Shown here: piece by piece, positions 45,840 through 54,729 of the stretch | Numbering within the stretch: position 1 is the stretch's first letter | How the letters are laid out: each line of letters begins with the position of its first letter | Source: Bacteroidetes bacterium RIFCSPLOWO2_12_FULL_37_12 | Lineage (GTDB): Bacteria > Bacteroidota > Bacteroidia > 2-12-FULL-37-12 | DNA length: 64,000 nt | NCBI GenBank assembly: GCA_001769655.1 | Contig: MEPC01000042.1 | Location: 29,125-93,124 of the forward strand | Direction: 5' to 3' | The notes under the pieces: model-generated | The model's database searches: none | The model's input: only the letters and a program-made list of their open reading frames with translations | Told to the model about the DNA's origin: nothing | Translations under genes and position numbers: made by a program

Positions 45840-47893
45840 TATCCTACAAACTCAAGCAAAGAATTCTTGTAACACTTAGCATTTTAAGCTGGTTGTTACT
45901 TCTTGCTTCCGATGTTTTTATCGTTTTCGGAAATACCCATCGAATTGATTTTGGGCTTTCTCCTTCCCTGACGTCTATCTTTCTGACGATCTTCCTGATT
46001 TCTACACTGTACTTTTTTAAAAATAATTTCGATGCGAAAGACACTTTTCAAGTGGTGGATTTGCTCTGGAAAATTTTTATAACCGGCGCCTTTTGTCTTT
46101 TTATCGTCAAAATTCTGATTGGTGGAATCGTTTGGAGCTTGCAGGGAACCCGGTTAATGAATGAACAAGTGGCAGTTGATTTAATTTACCAACTTAGTTT
46201 CACGCTGGCGGTTGTTTTTTTTATTCCGGTTATTTATATTTTTAAAAAAATGATTTTATATCAACGTTCAAGGAGGATAGTATATCTCTGGAATATTTTT
46301 CATTTGCTGTTGCTGGTTACCCTCGTATTTAATTTTTACACCTATAAGTTTAATGATCCTCTGATCCTTGGTTTTCTGGCTCTATGTGTACTCATTATCC
46401 TCATTCTAAGCATTAATCTGAAATGGATTGCTTTTTTAAATTACGTGCAGAAATGGAAATCCATTTTTCTTCTTTTTTTTATTTTGGCAACCGCCGCTGT
46501 CTTTGTCTATCATTTTTTCAATGAAGGCAGAAATCAGAATCTCATCATCAATATCAGGGAAAACATTTTTTTTCAGGTCGTAGCTGTTTTTCTTTTTATT
46601 TATGGGGTACTGTCATTGTTGGTATTATTGTTTAATCTTCCTACCTCTTCCGTGTTCGAACAAAAGTTTGAAGATGTAAAAGGATTTCAGAAACTAAGCG
46701 AGATCGGCTCTTTAGGACACAATGAAAATGAAATTTTTACCACGCTGATTGAGGCGGGCATTAAGGGATCATTATCGCAGGCGGGCTGGCTTGAACAAAA
46801 TTCAGACGATGGTAAAATCAAAATTGTTCAGCACAAAGGTATTTTACCAGAGAAAATTTTACAGTTAAAAGAAGTTCTTAAAGATGTTAAACCGGATGCC
46901 ATCACCGGAAATATTCATGTCAAACGTTTAAGGGATGCAGAAAAACCATTTAAAATAAATTCCGGGTTCCGTTCCCTTCTTGGTATTCCACTTCAGGCAC
47001 ATAAGGAAAAATTAGGGTTCCTTTTCCTCCTCAAAGACATTTCGAACGGGTTTGAAAAGGAAATTATTGATTTGATGACCACCTTTGTCATTCAAGCCAC
47101 TGTTTCGATTGAAAATTCACGATTGATAAAGAAATCCATTGAATTTGGTTTGTATGAAGAAGAATTAAAAATTGCCAGAAATGTTCAGAAAGGACTTCTC
47201 CCAAAAGATTTTTCTTCGAACAAGCATATTGAACTTACCACCCGTTATTATTCAGCGGATGAAGTGGGAGGTGATTATTATGATTTTTTTAATCATCCCG
47301 ATGGACAAATAACGTTGGTGATAGGTGATGTTAGTGGGAAAGGAACTTCCGCCGCATTTCATACAGCTCAACTTAAGGGAATTTTTCAAGGGTTGGTTCG
47401 TCTAAATCTTTCTCCCTTTAACCTTTTGTCGCTTGCCAACAATGCAGTTCATGCTTGTCTGGAGAAGTCAACTTTCTTAACATTATCGCTGTATAAAATT
47501 GATCCAACCAATCGCACTTATTACTTTGTTCGTGGAGGGCACTCACCGGCATTATATTATGAAAATGCAACCCATAAAATAACAGAACAAAATCCAAAGG
47601 GGATCGGATTGGGAATTGTCGGGGAAAGTGAATTTAAGAGCATGACCGAAGAGTGTCACCAGCATTATTCTCCGGGCGACATCCTGCTGATTTTTACCGA
47701 TGGCATTATTGAGTCAAAAAATGAAAGCGGTGAACTCTATGGAATTCAGCGGTTACGGGAGTTATTTAATGTCCATCATTCGCAGGGCGCTTCTGCATTG
47801 GTAGATATTATTATGGAGGACATAAAACAATTCAGTGGGAAAGCCGGAGCCAAGGACGATTATACATTGCTGGCGGTTAGGTTTGTTTCATAG
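45836..47893 (+). CDS. Membrane SpoIIE-family phosphatase with GAF domain
   Basis: This 685-aa protein has about eight hydrophobic helices in residues 1-270, a GAF-like domain (~280-440, ending FVIQATVSIENSRLI) and a SpoIIE/PP2C domain (~455-685). The metal-binding motifs of the phosphatase are visible (YYSADEVGGDYYDFF, VIGDVSGKGTSAAFHTA, IFTDGIIESKNESG, KDDYTLLAVRF). It probably dephosphorylates the adjacent STAS protein, activating a partner-switching cascade. The GTG start overlaps the guaB stop by 4 bp. Its C-terminus differs from the three other SpoIIE proteins in the window. Confidence 0.9.
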   Translation: MISYKLKQRILVTLSILSWLLLLASDVFIVFGNTHRIDFGLSPSLTSIFLTIFLISTLYFFKNNFDAKDTFQVVDLLWKIFITGAFCLFIVKILIGGIVWSLQGTRLMNEQVAVDLIYQLSFTLAVVFFIPVIYIFKKMILYQRSRRIVYLWNIFHLLLLVTLVFNFYTYKFNDPLILGFLALCVLIILILSINLKWIAFLNYVQKWKSIFLLFFILATAAVFVYHFFNEGRNQNLIINIRENIFFQVVAVFLFIYGVLSLLVLLFNLPTSSVFEQKFEDVKGFQKLSEIGSLGHNENEIFTTLIEAGIKGSLSQAGWLEQNSDDGKIKIVQHKGILPEKILQLKEVLKDVKPDAITGNIHVKRLRDAEKPFKINSGFRSLLGIPLQAHKEKLGFLFLLKDISNGFEKEIIDLMTTFVIQATVSIENSRLIKKSIEFGLYEEELKIARNVQKGLLPKDFSSNKHIELTTRYYSADEVGGDYYDFFNHPDGQITLVIGDVSGKGTSAAFHTAQLKGIFQGLVRLNLSPFNLLSLANNAVHACLEKSTFLTLSLYKIDPTNRTYYFVRGGHSPALYYENATHKITEQNPKGIGLGIVGESEFKSMTEECHQHYSPGDILLIFTDGIIESKNESGELYGIQRLRELFNVHHSQGASALVDIIMEDIKQFSGKAGAKDDYTLLAVRFVS

Positions 47894-47920
47894 ATAGTGT
47901 ATGTAAGAAAAGTCAATATT

Positions 47921-47991
47921 TCCCGCAGATTGCGCTGATAAACGCAGATTAAAAAGTTAATTATCTGCGAAAATCTGCGTCATCTGCGGGA
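47921..47991. repeat. Imperfect inverted repeat (CGCAGATT-rich)
   Basis: TCCCGCAGATTGCGCTGATA at the left pairs imperfectly with TATCTGCGAAAATCTGCGTC and CATCTGCGGGA at the right. It lies just after the phosphatase gene stop and may work as a terminator. It resembles palindromes scattered through many bacterial genomes. Confidence 0.65.
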
Positions 47992-48101
47992 GATTCTTGT
48001 ATAATTCCGACTTTTTGGGCAGACAATAAATATGACCGAAAGACCTTAATATTTTAGATATCCGTATAAGACATATATATCAAAATTTAACCACACAAAC
48101 C

Positions 48102-48455
48102 ATGAATCTGAAAATCACAGAAGAAAAAAACTATTCGGAACTTACGCTGGATGGTGAACTGGATGCGGCATCCTCCCTGCAAGTGGATACGGTCATAAAC
48201 GAACTGCTTAAAAAGAAAGTATTCACTCTATTGATTAATTGTCAGAAGCTGGAATATATCAGTTCAGCCGGACTGGGAGTTTTTATTTCTCACCGCGAAC
48301 ATCTCAAAAATCAAAAAGGTGGATTTGTGTTTTTCGGAATGAATGAGAAAGTAAAAAACATTTTTGAAATAGTAGGACTCGATAAAATAATGAGTATTAA
48401 GTCAACAAGGGATGAAGGAGTGACACTGATTGAGACCATTGTAAAACAGAAATAA
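48102..48455 (+). CDS. STAS-domain anti-anti-sigma-type protein
   Basis: This 117-aa single STAS domain has the SpoIIAA/RsbV pattern: ELTLDGELDAASSLQVDTVI at the N-terminus and the conserved phospho-acceptor segment EYISSAGLGVFISHRE (Ser before AGLG). In its unphosphorylated form it would bind the HATPase encoded next door. It lies between the SpoIIE phosphatase and the HATPase, as expected for a partner-switching set. Confidence 0.93.
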   Translation: MNLKITEEKNYSELTLDGELDAASSLQVDTVINELLKKKVFTLLINCQKLEYISSAGLGVFISHREHLKNQKGGFVFFGMNEKVKNIFEIVGLDKIMSIKSTRDEGVTLIETIVKQK

Positions 48456-48464
48456 ACACGCCGG

Positions 48465-48884
48465 ATGTCCATGAAAAAATTTATAACATTCTGTGATCGC
48501 AAGAACCTTACCTGCATTCGCGGGTTTCTGGAAAAACATTTAACAGACCTGGTTTCAAATCCTGTATTACGCAATCAAATCATCATGGCGGTGGATGAGG
48601 TATGTTCCAACGCCATGATACATGCCAATCAATGTAACGGAAACGAACTTGAAATCAGATTTCAGAATTCTTCAGACAAAATCATCATAGAGGTGATTGA
48701 TAAAGGAAGAGCATTTAATTTTTCAGGATATAAAACCCCAGAAATTAAAAATATTATTACTGAGAACCGTAAAAACGGGCTGGGCATGATATTAATAAAA
48801 AAAATAATGGATACGGTAGAGTTTAAGAGACGCGGAGAGAGAAATATATGCCGGATGAGTAAGAAATTGGTAATTGGTAATTAG
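48465..48884 (+). CDS. RsbW/SpoIIAB-like HATPase serine kinase
   Basis: This 139-aa GHKL ATPase would phosphorylate the STAS protein and sequester a downstream partner. The N box is MAVDEVCSNAMIHANQ, G1 is VIDKGRAFNF and G2 is KNGLGMILIKKIMD. No sigma-factor gene is adjacent, so the target may be a sigma factor elsewhere or a non-sigma partner. The 3' end runs into short TTGGTAAT repeats that also encode the last residues (KLVIGN). Confidence 0.92.
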   Translation: MSMKKFITFCDRKNLTCIRGFLEKHLTDLVSNPVLRNQIIMAVDEVCSNAMIHANQCNGNELEIRFQNSSDKIIIEVIDKGRAFNFSGYKTPEIKNIITENRKNGLGMILIKKIMDTVEFKRRGERNICRMSKKLVIGN

Positions 48885-48899
48885 AAATTGGTAATTGGA

Positions 48900-49037
48900 G
48901 GACATTTATTATGCTCGCACTGTAAAGCAAGAACAATGGCTTACAAACTTTCTGATGGACGTAAAAAATGTAAACGATGTGAAAAAAACAGAGAAAATTT
49001 ACCTACCTTTGACTGCCTGACAGAAGTTGATATTTAA
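48900..49037 (+). pseudogene. Remnant of a transposase N-terminal zinc ribbon (IS1595-like)
   Basis: The frame reads HLLCSHCKARTMAYKLSDGR and then KKCKRCEKNRENLPTF before TAA at 49035-49037. The CxxC...CxxC arrangement around YKLSDGRKKC is that of the zinc ribbon at the start of IS1595-type transposases. No proper start and no catalytic domain follow, so only a fragment remains. It marks the left edge of the accessory island. Confidence 0.5.
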
Positions 49038-49279
49038 AAAACGCTATTAATAAAAAGATATTTAAAATGCGCTATTACTAAATATGATAATAAAAATACG
49101 CTACGGGCAAAAATTAAGGGAAAGGGATGATAATAGAAGGACGTTATAAAATAAGGGCGAGATATAAACAATGCGTAGATAAAATTGTTATCGGCAATCC
49201 CAACGCTCCGATTTAAAATGTCTGCTAACTTTAAAGTTTTACGACAGAAATCGAAAAAAAAATATAATGAATTTTTATA
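49038..49279. other. Non-coding stretch at island edge
   Basis: AT-rich sequence; short reading frames exist but none looks like a gene. I see no clear repeat or RNA. Confidence 0.4.
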
Positions 49280-49287
49280 TACCTTTG
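49280..49287 (+). promoter_or_regulatory. -7 element TACCTTTG of the ParA-like operon
   Basis: TACCTTTG lies 41 nt upstream of the ATG at 49329. No convincing TTG is found at the -33 position. Confidence 0.45.
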
Positions 49288-49328
49288 CACCCAAATAATA
49301 TTTGAATTTATTTTAAATCGAATAAGAA

Positions 49329-50189
49329 ATGATTAAAACAATAGCAGTTATGAATATGAAAGGTGGTGTTGGCAAAACAACAATGACTGCTAATCTTGCC
49401 GGTTCATTAGCACATTTTCATCAAAAGAAAATTTTGATTGTTGACGTTGACATGCAAGCAAATCTCTCGCAATATTTTATGGAACCTGAAGAGTATGCTT
49501 CGTGGATAAAGAGAGAAGGAGATTTTAAAAAGAAGGAAACAGTCCTTTCAATATATCAGAAAAGAAGAATTGTTAATCCAAGTACAGTAAGAAAGAAATC
49601 TAAAAAAGAACCACCAAAACTTATTTTAAAAAATTTAACCTTTAGAGTTTATGAGAATGGGAACGCGTATGTTGATTTAATTCCTTCAACATTAGAATTG
49701 ATGGATTTAGATACTACGAACGCAGAGAATAGGTTAAAGATTTTTCTTAATACAATTAAAGATAAATACGACTTTATCCTAATTGATTGCCCTCCATCAA
49801 TGTATTTTTTCACAAAGAGTGCTTTGATTGCAGCAGACTCATATTTAATACCTGTCAAACCAGACCACCTTTCTTCGTTTGGGTTTGTATTACTTGAGAA
49901 GGCAATTAAACAATTAGAAGAGGATACTGAAAAGAATTTAATTCAGATAGGCACTGTTTTTACTTTGTTTAAAGATACCATTCTTATGAATAGGACAATG
50001 GCTAATATGAAGGCATTACGAGGGAGATATTTTTTTGACAACTACCTTAAAGACCTTACTGGAACAGGTGAGGCAGCCGCTTTTAATAAATTAATATTTG
50101 AATATCCAAGAGCCATTGATAATGTAGCAGCATTAAAAAATATAACTGATGAATTTATTAGTAGAATAAATGATATAGAAAATGAATGA
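49329..50189 (+). CDS. ParA/Soj-family ATPase
   Basis: This 286-aa protein has the deviant Walker A of ParA proteins (NMKGGVGKTTMTANL, residues 9-22), Walker A' (ILIVDVDMQANLS) and Walker B (FILIDCPPSMYFF). Such ATPases dimerise on DNA and position plasmids, chromosomes or protein complexes. Here no ParB or parS-like repeats are present; instead two unfamiliar genes follow, the first overlapping by 8 bp. It therefore probably serves this three-gene unit rather than chromosome partition. It could be a plasmid relic. Confidence 0.88.
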   Translation: MIKTIAVMNMKGGVGKTTMTANLAGSLAHFHQKKILIVDVDMQANLSQYFMEPEEYASWIKREGDFKKKETVLSIYQKRRIVNPSTVRKKSKKEPPKLILKNLTFRVYENGNAYVDLIPSTLELMDLDTTNAENRLKIFLNTIKDKYDFILIDCPPSMYFFTKSALIAADSYLIPVKPDHLSSFGFVLLEKAIKQLEEDTEKNLIQIGTVFTLFKDTILMNRTMANMKALRGRYFFDNYLKDLTGTGEAAAFNKLIFEYPRAIDNVAALKNITDEFISRINDIENE

Positions 50190-50658
50190 GAAAAAAAACA
50201 ATGAAAAATTAATTACTTTTATTGACTTGTTAAGCAAGATTGATAAGAAGGATTTAAAACAGCTAAAAGAACTTATTTTATCTACCTCTGATAAAAATCA
50301 AGTCACTCGTAATGTCATATTTGATAAATTTGATAGCAAGAAAGGTTTTTTATCATTAGCAGATAAGAATAAAATTGAAATTATTGGTGGGCTTCCATTT
50401 CTTTTAAATAACACTAATTACTTCGCAACTACTGAAAGTATTAAATTGTTTGCTGAAAATATTTTGAATATTAAAATTCCTAAAGGAAACAAAACAAGAC
50501 CAGAATTAATTGGGATTATCATTGTGAAAATTTCAGAATTACAGAGTTTTGAAACGCAAAGAATTAATAATGCACTTAATGCTGTAATGAAAAATGTAAA
50601 GAGTATAGATGGAAAAAATATTTTTCTTGAATGGGAAAAAGCAATAAGTAGTATATAA
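50182..50658 (+). CDS. Hypothetical protein, middle gene of ParA-like operon
   Basis: This is a 158-aa, mostly helical, lysine-rich protein with no motif I recognise. The first ~50 residues form a charged helix (FIDLLSKIDKKDLKQLKELI). The rest includes NKIEIIGGLPFLLNNTNYF and KIPKGNKTRPELIGIIIVKI. Its ATG lies inside the ParA-like gene (8-bp overlap), and the third gene starts 9 bp after its stop, so the three are almost certainly one operon. It might be an adaptor between the ATPase and the third protein, but that is inference from position. Confidence 0.7.
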   Translation: MNEKKNNEKLITFIDLLSKIDKKDLKQLKELILSTSDKNQVTRNVIFDKFDSKKGFLSLADKNKIEIIGGLPFLLNNTNYFATTESIKLFAENILNIKIPKGNKTRPELIGIIIVKISELQSFETQRINNALNAVMKNVKSIDGKNIFLEWEKAISSI

Positions 50659-50667
50659 GAAAAAATT

Positions 50668-51372
50668 ATGCCTATAGATTCTTGTAAAGACGATTTCAAA
50701 GAAGTTCATAAATATTTTTCGGAAACTCAAAATATTTTTATTCCTTTTGAGGCAGAGAACATTGGCTCTATAAAAAAGATTCACGAAACTACCTATGCTT
50801 ATTTAATTTTAAAATCGAAGTTAAACATAAAGAATAATGCGAATATTTTTTTGTCAGAAATTCAATCTGATTATCTTCAATTAATGCCTCTCTTATTAAA
50901 GGGATATGAAAAATTAGTAATGATTTTGTTAAGAGATATTTTAGAAAACACTTTAAAATTTATTTATTATTTCCATCATCCTATTGAGTTCTCCTTGCTT
51001 GAGGAAAAAAGTAAAAATTATATTTTTTTTGAAGACCTAATTAAATATGTATGCGAACATCCTAGCATTAAGAGCCATACGGCAGAATTGAATTTATTAA
51101 ATCGTATCAAACCAAAGTATTCTGAATTATCTAAATTTGTTCACAGTAAGGACGGGAATTATATGCATTTTATAAAATACTTAAAGCAGATTAAGTTTAA
51201 TAAAGAATTTTCTGAAAAATTTTTGATTGAATTTAAGGAAATTCATTCCTTAACAATTTCACTTCTTATTTTGTTCCTCAACGAAAAATATTCATCTTTT
51301 TCAATTCCATATAAAAGATTTATTTTAAACAGTATTTTAAAAACTGACAAAATATATATTACTTCCCTGTAA
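50668..51372 (+). CDS. Hypothetical helical protein, third gene of ParA-like operon
   Basis: This 234-aa protein is predicted almost entirely helical from its residue pattern. The central part (LRDILENTLKFIYYFHHPIE, then RIKPKYSELSKFVHSKDGNY) has a Y/L-S-x-x-VH-like motif recalling HEPN-type or abortive-infection proteins, though I cannot confirm the RxxxxH signature. It has no signal peptide. It is very AT-rich like the two genes before it. The role is unknown, and an effector of a defence unit is a speculative reading. Confidence 0.6.
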   Translation: MPIDSCKDDFKEVHKYFSETQNIFIPFEAENIGSIKKIHETTYAYLILKSKLNIKNNANIFLSEIQSDYLQLMPLLLKGYEKLVMILLRDILENTLKFIYYFHHPIEFSLLEEKSKNYIFFEDLIKYVCEHPSIKSHTAELNLLNRIKPKYSELSKFVHSKDGNYMHFIKYLKQIKFNKEFSEKFLIEFKEIHSLTISLLILFLNEKYSSFSIPYKRFILNSILKTDKIYITSL

Positions 51373-51479
51373 CCTCCAGTTTGGTGTTAACGTTGCAGAG
51401 TGAAAACAAAGACAAAAAACAGACAAACAATGCTTGAAACCAGCGACACAAAAGACGGGACTACAGCTAATCGTGTAGG

Positions 51480-51736
51480 TAGTCCCACCTGAATAAACAA
51501 GCGGGGTGTGCCTCTCACACCACCTCATCCGTTCAGTTTTGCCTCCTATCCGCTTCCTGTTCGTCAGTACAGACCTTTGCAGACACGCTTACTTCAGTGC
51601 ATACCTTACGGTAAACCACCTTGCCCCGACACTACTGTCGGAACTAATGCTTTCCCGCTACTATCGGGACGCATAAGGGACTTACATCCTCTGGTTTTCT
51701 CTTTTCAAAGAACTATATTTGCCATTCGGGACACAC
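51480..51736 (-). mobile_element. Group II intron remnant (5' domain I part, no reverse transcriptase)
   Basis: On the minus strand the segment begins with GTGTGTCCCG at 51736, fitting the intron 5' consensus GTGYG. It continues with domain-I-like blocks ACCGTAAGGT, ACTGAAGTAAGCG, CTGACGAACAGGAAGC and GGATAGGAGGC, then GGTGTGAGAGGC. These follow the order I know from the 5' regions of bacterial group II introns. No intron-encoded protein and no domain V/VI motif follow, so it is truncated. The open frame on the plus strand here (51508-51777) is an artefact. A GGGACTAC/GTAGTCCC hairpin lies at 51457-51486. 51373-51456 holds nothing else I recognise. Confidence 0.55.
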
Positions 51737-51773
51737 ATATGGGGTTTAAAGAAATGGCGGGGTACGTGAAAAT

Positions 51774-51803
51774 TTGAAAGTTCGTTATTTTAAATTAACT
51801 TTG
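51774..51803 (+). promoter_or_regulatory. Promoter of the restriction-modification genes
   Basis: TTG (51774-51776), N19 and TAACTTTG (51796-51803) match the consensus well. The predicted leader before the ATG at 51912 is ~100 nt. Confidence 0.6.
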
Positions 51804-51911
51804 CGTTTTCTTTCAGGACGGACGCAAGTAAAACCAGAAACTTCTTAAACCCATGTACGTTAGCTGTCTAAGTAAATAGACAAACAGATCATCAAAATAT
51901 CGACAGATAAA

Positions 51912-52925
51912 ATGACAAGAAAAATAGCAGATTTAGAAGCGAACGCACTTAAATTTTGGCCACCTAAAATTGCCGAAACAGAGCGCAATTCCAGTATAAT
52001 TCCAAAACTTATTGAAACGCAAGACAAGTTTATCAGTTTGTTAAACATTGCAGATGCTGAACCATTTGCTTGGCTGAAAGTTTTAGCTACTACAAAAGAA
52101 CTTTCTGCAAATCTTTTCCTAAAACATTTGATGGTTCTTTCTGATATTGGAGGTGAAAAACTGATGCGATTTAAAAAAGAGTTGCCAAAAATATTTGAAA
52201 ACAACACAATGGAATTTGCTTGGAACGCAGAGAACTATTCATACAAATTTCAGACACTTTCAGGAAACAAAACTTGGAACAATACTTATCTGAAAGTTGA
52301 CGGAGTTGGACTATCAACCCACCAAAAACTCACACCGGTAATTGAAGATATTACCAATCTGCTTTTGTTTGGTGGTGCTACGTTAGCTGAAAACATTCCA
52401 TCAGACATTGAAGAAAAATGCACAATCGGAACCTTAATTGGACATAAAAAAGAACTTGATGCATTTGTAAGACAACGATATATTTGGGTTAGCAGAATTA
52501 CAGGCGGTGCAACCGCAAATTCATTGGGAAACCTTGCTCAAAAATATGTTGTAGATTATTTGCAAGACAAGTTACCTAAATGGGACTTTAGCAAAAAGCA
52601 AATTCAAAAAATTAGTCAGAACAAACGAACGCTTCTTTCTTATGATATTGTTGCCAAATCTCCGAAGGGGAAATATTGTGCAATTGAAGTTTGTTTTCAA
52701 GTAACGACCAATAGTGTAATTGAACGCAAAGCCGGGCAAGCACAAGACAGGCTGAAACAACTTCATAAGCGTGGACATTTTATTTCTTACATCATTGATG
52801 GAGCAGGAAACTTTGAAAGATTATCTGCATTGAGAACTCTTTGCCAATTCAGTGATTGCACAGTTACTTTGAAAGACAGCGAACTTGATTTGCTTTCAAA
52901 ATTTTTATTGAGTTTAGACAAGTAA
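51912..52925 (+). CDS. Type II restriction endonuclease (putative)
   Basis: This 337-aa protein lies 10 bp upstream of a DNA methyltransferase on the same strand. Its C-terminal part has a nuclease-like arrangement: SYDIVAKSPKGKYCAIEVCF followed by QVTTNSVIERKAGQAQDRL. The Asp and the IEVCF Glu resemble a PD-(D/E)xK core, but the usual Lys is not in the standard place, so the catalytic assignment is uncertain. The first ~200 residues are helical and probably recognise DNA. The recognition sequence cannot be deduced. The island context and pairing support restriction function. Confidence 0.7.
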   Translation: MTRKIADLEANALKFWPPKIAETERNSSIIPKLIETQDKFISLLNIADAEPFAWLKVLATTKELSANLFLKHLMVLSDIGGEKLMRFKKELPKIFENNTMEFAWNAENYSYKFQTLSGNKTWNNTYLKVDGVGLSTHQKLTPVIEDITNLLLFGGATLAENIPSDIEEKCTIGTLIGHKKELDAFVRQRYIWVSRITGGATANSLGNLAQKYVVDYLQDKLPKWDFSKKQIQKISQNKRTLLSYDIVAKSPKGKYCAIEVCFQVTTNSVIERKAGQAQDRLKQLHKRGHFISYIIDGAGNFERLSALRTLCQFSDCTVTLKDSELDLLSKFLLSLDK

Positions 52926-52935
52926 CAAGTAAATT

Positions 52936-54723
52936 ATGCACCAAAGCGAAAATCCAATAACACTCAAAGCAAAAAAAATAAGCAAAAGCTTATCGGAAGT
53001 AAAAGCCACTTCTGATAATGTTGAGTTTATAATTCTTCCATATTATAATTCGCTTGAAGCTATCCCTAAAAAAGAAAAGCTATTTTTTGACTTAAATAAC
53101 TTTATCAGCCAGACAGATAAGAACGCTACAATTGCTATTCTCGCTTCACCAATTCTTGCAAATGATTTTTGTGCTCAATTAAAACATGACATACATTTGA
53201 AGCTTTGGATTACGGTTAAACTTGAAAAACCAATTGAGCATAAAAATTATTTAACAGAACAGCACGGAACATTATTAATTCTCACACGATATAAAAAAAG
53301 TTTACAACACACCAAGACAAGAATTGCTTATACTTATTGCCCATGTTGCGACAAGACAGCAAAAGATTACGGTGGTAAAAAACATTTGTATCATGAATTT
53401 GGAACATTGATGTCAGATGTTTGGCGTGACATTACAGTTGACTTTGAAAATTATCCAAGTGAACTTATTAATCGTTTATGCGATTTGTTCGGATTGCCTC
53501 AATACAAACATTTGAATGTTTACGACCAAAGAGAATTTTATAAACCCACAAACAAGAAACATTCCTTCATTCAGTTTTCCCAAACCGAAAATTATTATTC
53601 TGCTAAATCAAAGTTGTTAAATGGGGATTGTATTGAGCAACTCAAAACTATTCCTGACCACAGTATTGATTTTTGTTTTGCAGATCCACCTTACAACCTC
53701 AATAAGAAATACGAAAGTTGGGATGATGAAATTGATATTAAAAAATATTTTGAATGGTGCGACCAATGGTTAAGTGAACTTGCAAGAGTTTTGAAACCAG
53801 GAAGGACACTTGCAGTTTTAAATATTCCACAATGGTGCGTAAGACACTTCAAACACTTAAACACAATTTTAGATTACCAAGATTGGATTGTTTGGGAAGG
53901 CTTATCAATGCCGGTGAGGATGATAATGCCTTCGCATTATTCAGTTCTTTGTTTTAGTAAAGGTAAACCAAAAAATTTGCCAGCAATAGAGAGGGAAACA
54001 AATTCTATCTTAGAAAATAAAGCTATTGAAACATACAAAGAAAACTTTTGTATCAGACCAAATTGCATTTCCAAACGCAAGCGTTTGAAAATAAAAGACA
54101 ATGAGTTTGTTTCAAATGTTTGGTATGATATTCACCGTTTAAAACACAACAGTCGCAGAGTTGACCACCCTTGTCAATTACCGCCTATGTTTATGTATCG
54201 CTTAATTTCACTTTTCACCAATGAAGGTGAATTTGTTTTAGACCCATTTAACGGTGCAGGCACAACTACATTGACAGCACAACAACTAAACAGAAAATAC
54301 GTCGGCATTGAACTATCCGAATATTATCACGACATCACAACTCAAAGACACAAAGAATTAAATTCAGGACTTGATCCATTTAGAAAAATAAATGACGGCA
54401 AGCCAAAGGCAAAAAATAGCCGTGTTGAGAGATTGAAAAAACAAAAATATGAAGTGAGTAAAAAAGTTTTACAACTTGAAATCAAAACCATTTCAATACA
54501 AATTGGTCACATCCCGACAAAAGACGAAGTAACACAATACAGTAAGTTCCCAATTGAATATTTTGAAAATTATTTTATTAGCTGGGGTGAAGTTACCGCA
54601 GCAGCAAGGACAACCGGAATGACCGAAAACAGAGTAAATGGTAACGGAACCTACCACATTGCGGAACAACAGTTAAGATTATTTGAAGAACAGAGGATAA
54701 AGTATAAAAAGATTGCAGTTTGA
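52936..54723 (+). CDS. Site-specific DNA methyltransferase (beta class) with long N-terminal extension
   Basis: This 595-aa enzyme probably makes N6-methyladenine (or N4-methylcytosine). The catalytic motif IV DPPYNLNKKYESWDD precedes the SAM-binding motif I in DPFNGAGTTTLTAQQL, the beta-class order. The first ~230 residues contain a cysteine/histidine cluster (YTYCPCCDKTAKDYGGKKHL) and a segment (HEFGTLMSDVWRDI) that echoes the C-terminal part of related methyltransferases. This suggests fusion to a second, degenerate methyltransferase half or a zinc-binding recognition domain. The C-terminal ~110 residues form a helical tail. It forms a restriction-modification pair with the preceding gene. 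Confidence 0.88.
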   Translation: MHQSENPITLKAKKISKSLSEVKATSDNVEFIILPYYNSLEAIPKKEKLFFDLNNFISQTDKNATIAILASPILANDFCAQLKHDIHLKLWITVKLEKPIEHKNYLTEQHGTLLILTRYKKSLQHTKTRIAYTYCPCCDKTAKDYGGKKHLYHEFGTLMSDVWRDITVDFENYPSELINRLCDLFGLPQYKHLNVYDQREFYKPTNKKHSFIQFSQTENYYSAKSKLLNGDCIEQLKTIPDHSIDFCFADPPYNLNKKYESWDDEIDIKKYFEWCDQWLSELARVLKPGRTLAVLNIPQWCVRHFKHLNTILDYQDWIVWEGLSMPVRMIMPSHYSVLCFSKGKPKNLPAIERETNSILENKAIETYKENFCIRPNCISKRKRLKIKDNEFVSNVWYDIHRLKHNSRRVDHPCQLPPMFMYRLISLFTNEGEFVLDPFNGAGTTTLTAQQLNRKYVGIELSEYYHDITTQRHKELNSGLDPFRKINDGKPKAKNSRVERLKKQKYEVSKKVLQLEIKTISIQIGHIPTKDEVTQYSKFPIEYFENYFISWGEVTAAARTTGMTENRVNGNGTYHIAEQQLRLFEEQRIKYKKIAV

Positions 54724-54729
54724 ACCCCC

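Noticed and set aside
49034..49294. 86-aa minus-strand gene upstream of the ParA-like operon
   Set aside because: AT-rich with many aromatic residues as expected of random AT-rich sequence, no start-site context, and it overlaps the ParA promoter region.
49329..50189. Chromosome-partition ParA
   Set aside because: No ParB gene and no parS-like repeats are nearby, and it is in an operon with two unknown genes within an accessory region.
51508..51777. 89-aa protein on the plus strand
   Set aside because: Proline/arginine-rich translation with no family; it is antisense to the group II intron domain-I-like sequence and is a typical artefact over such RNA.
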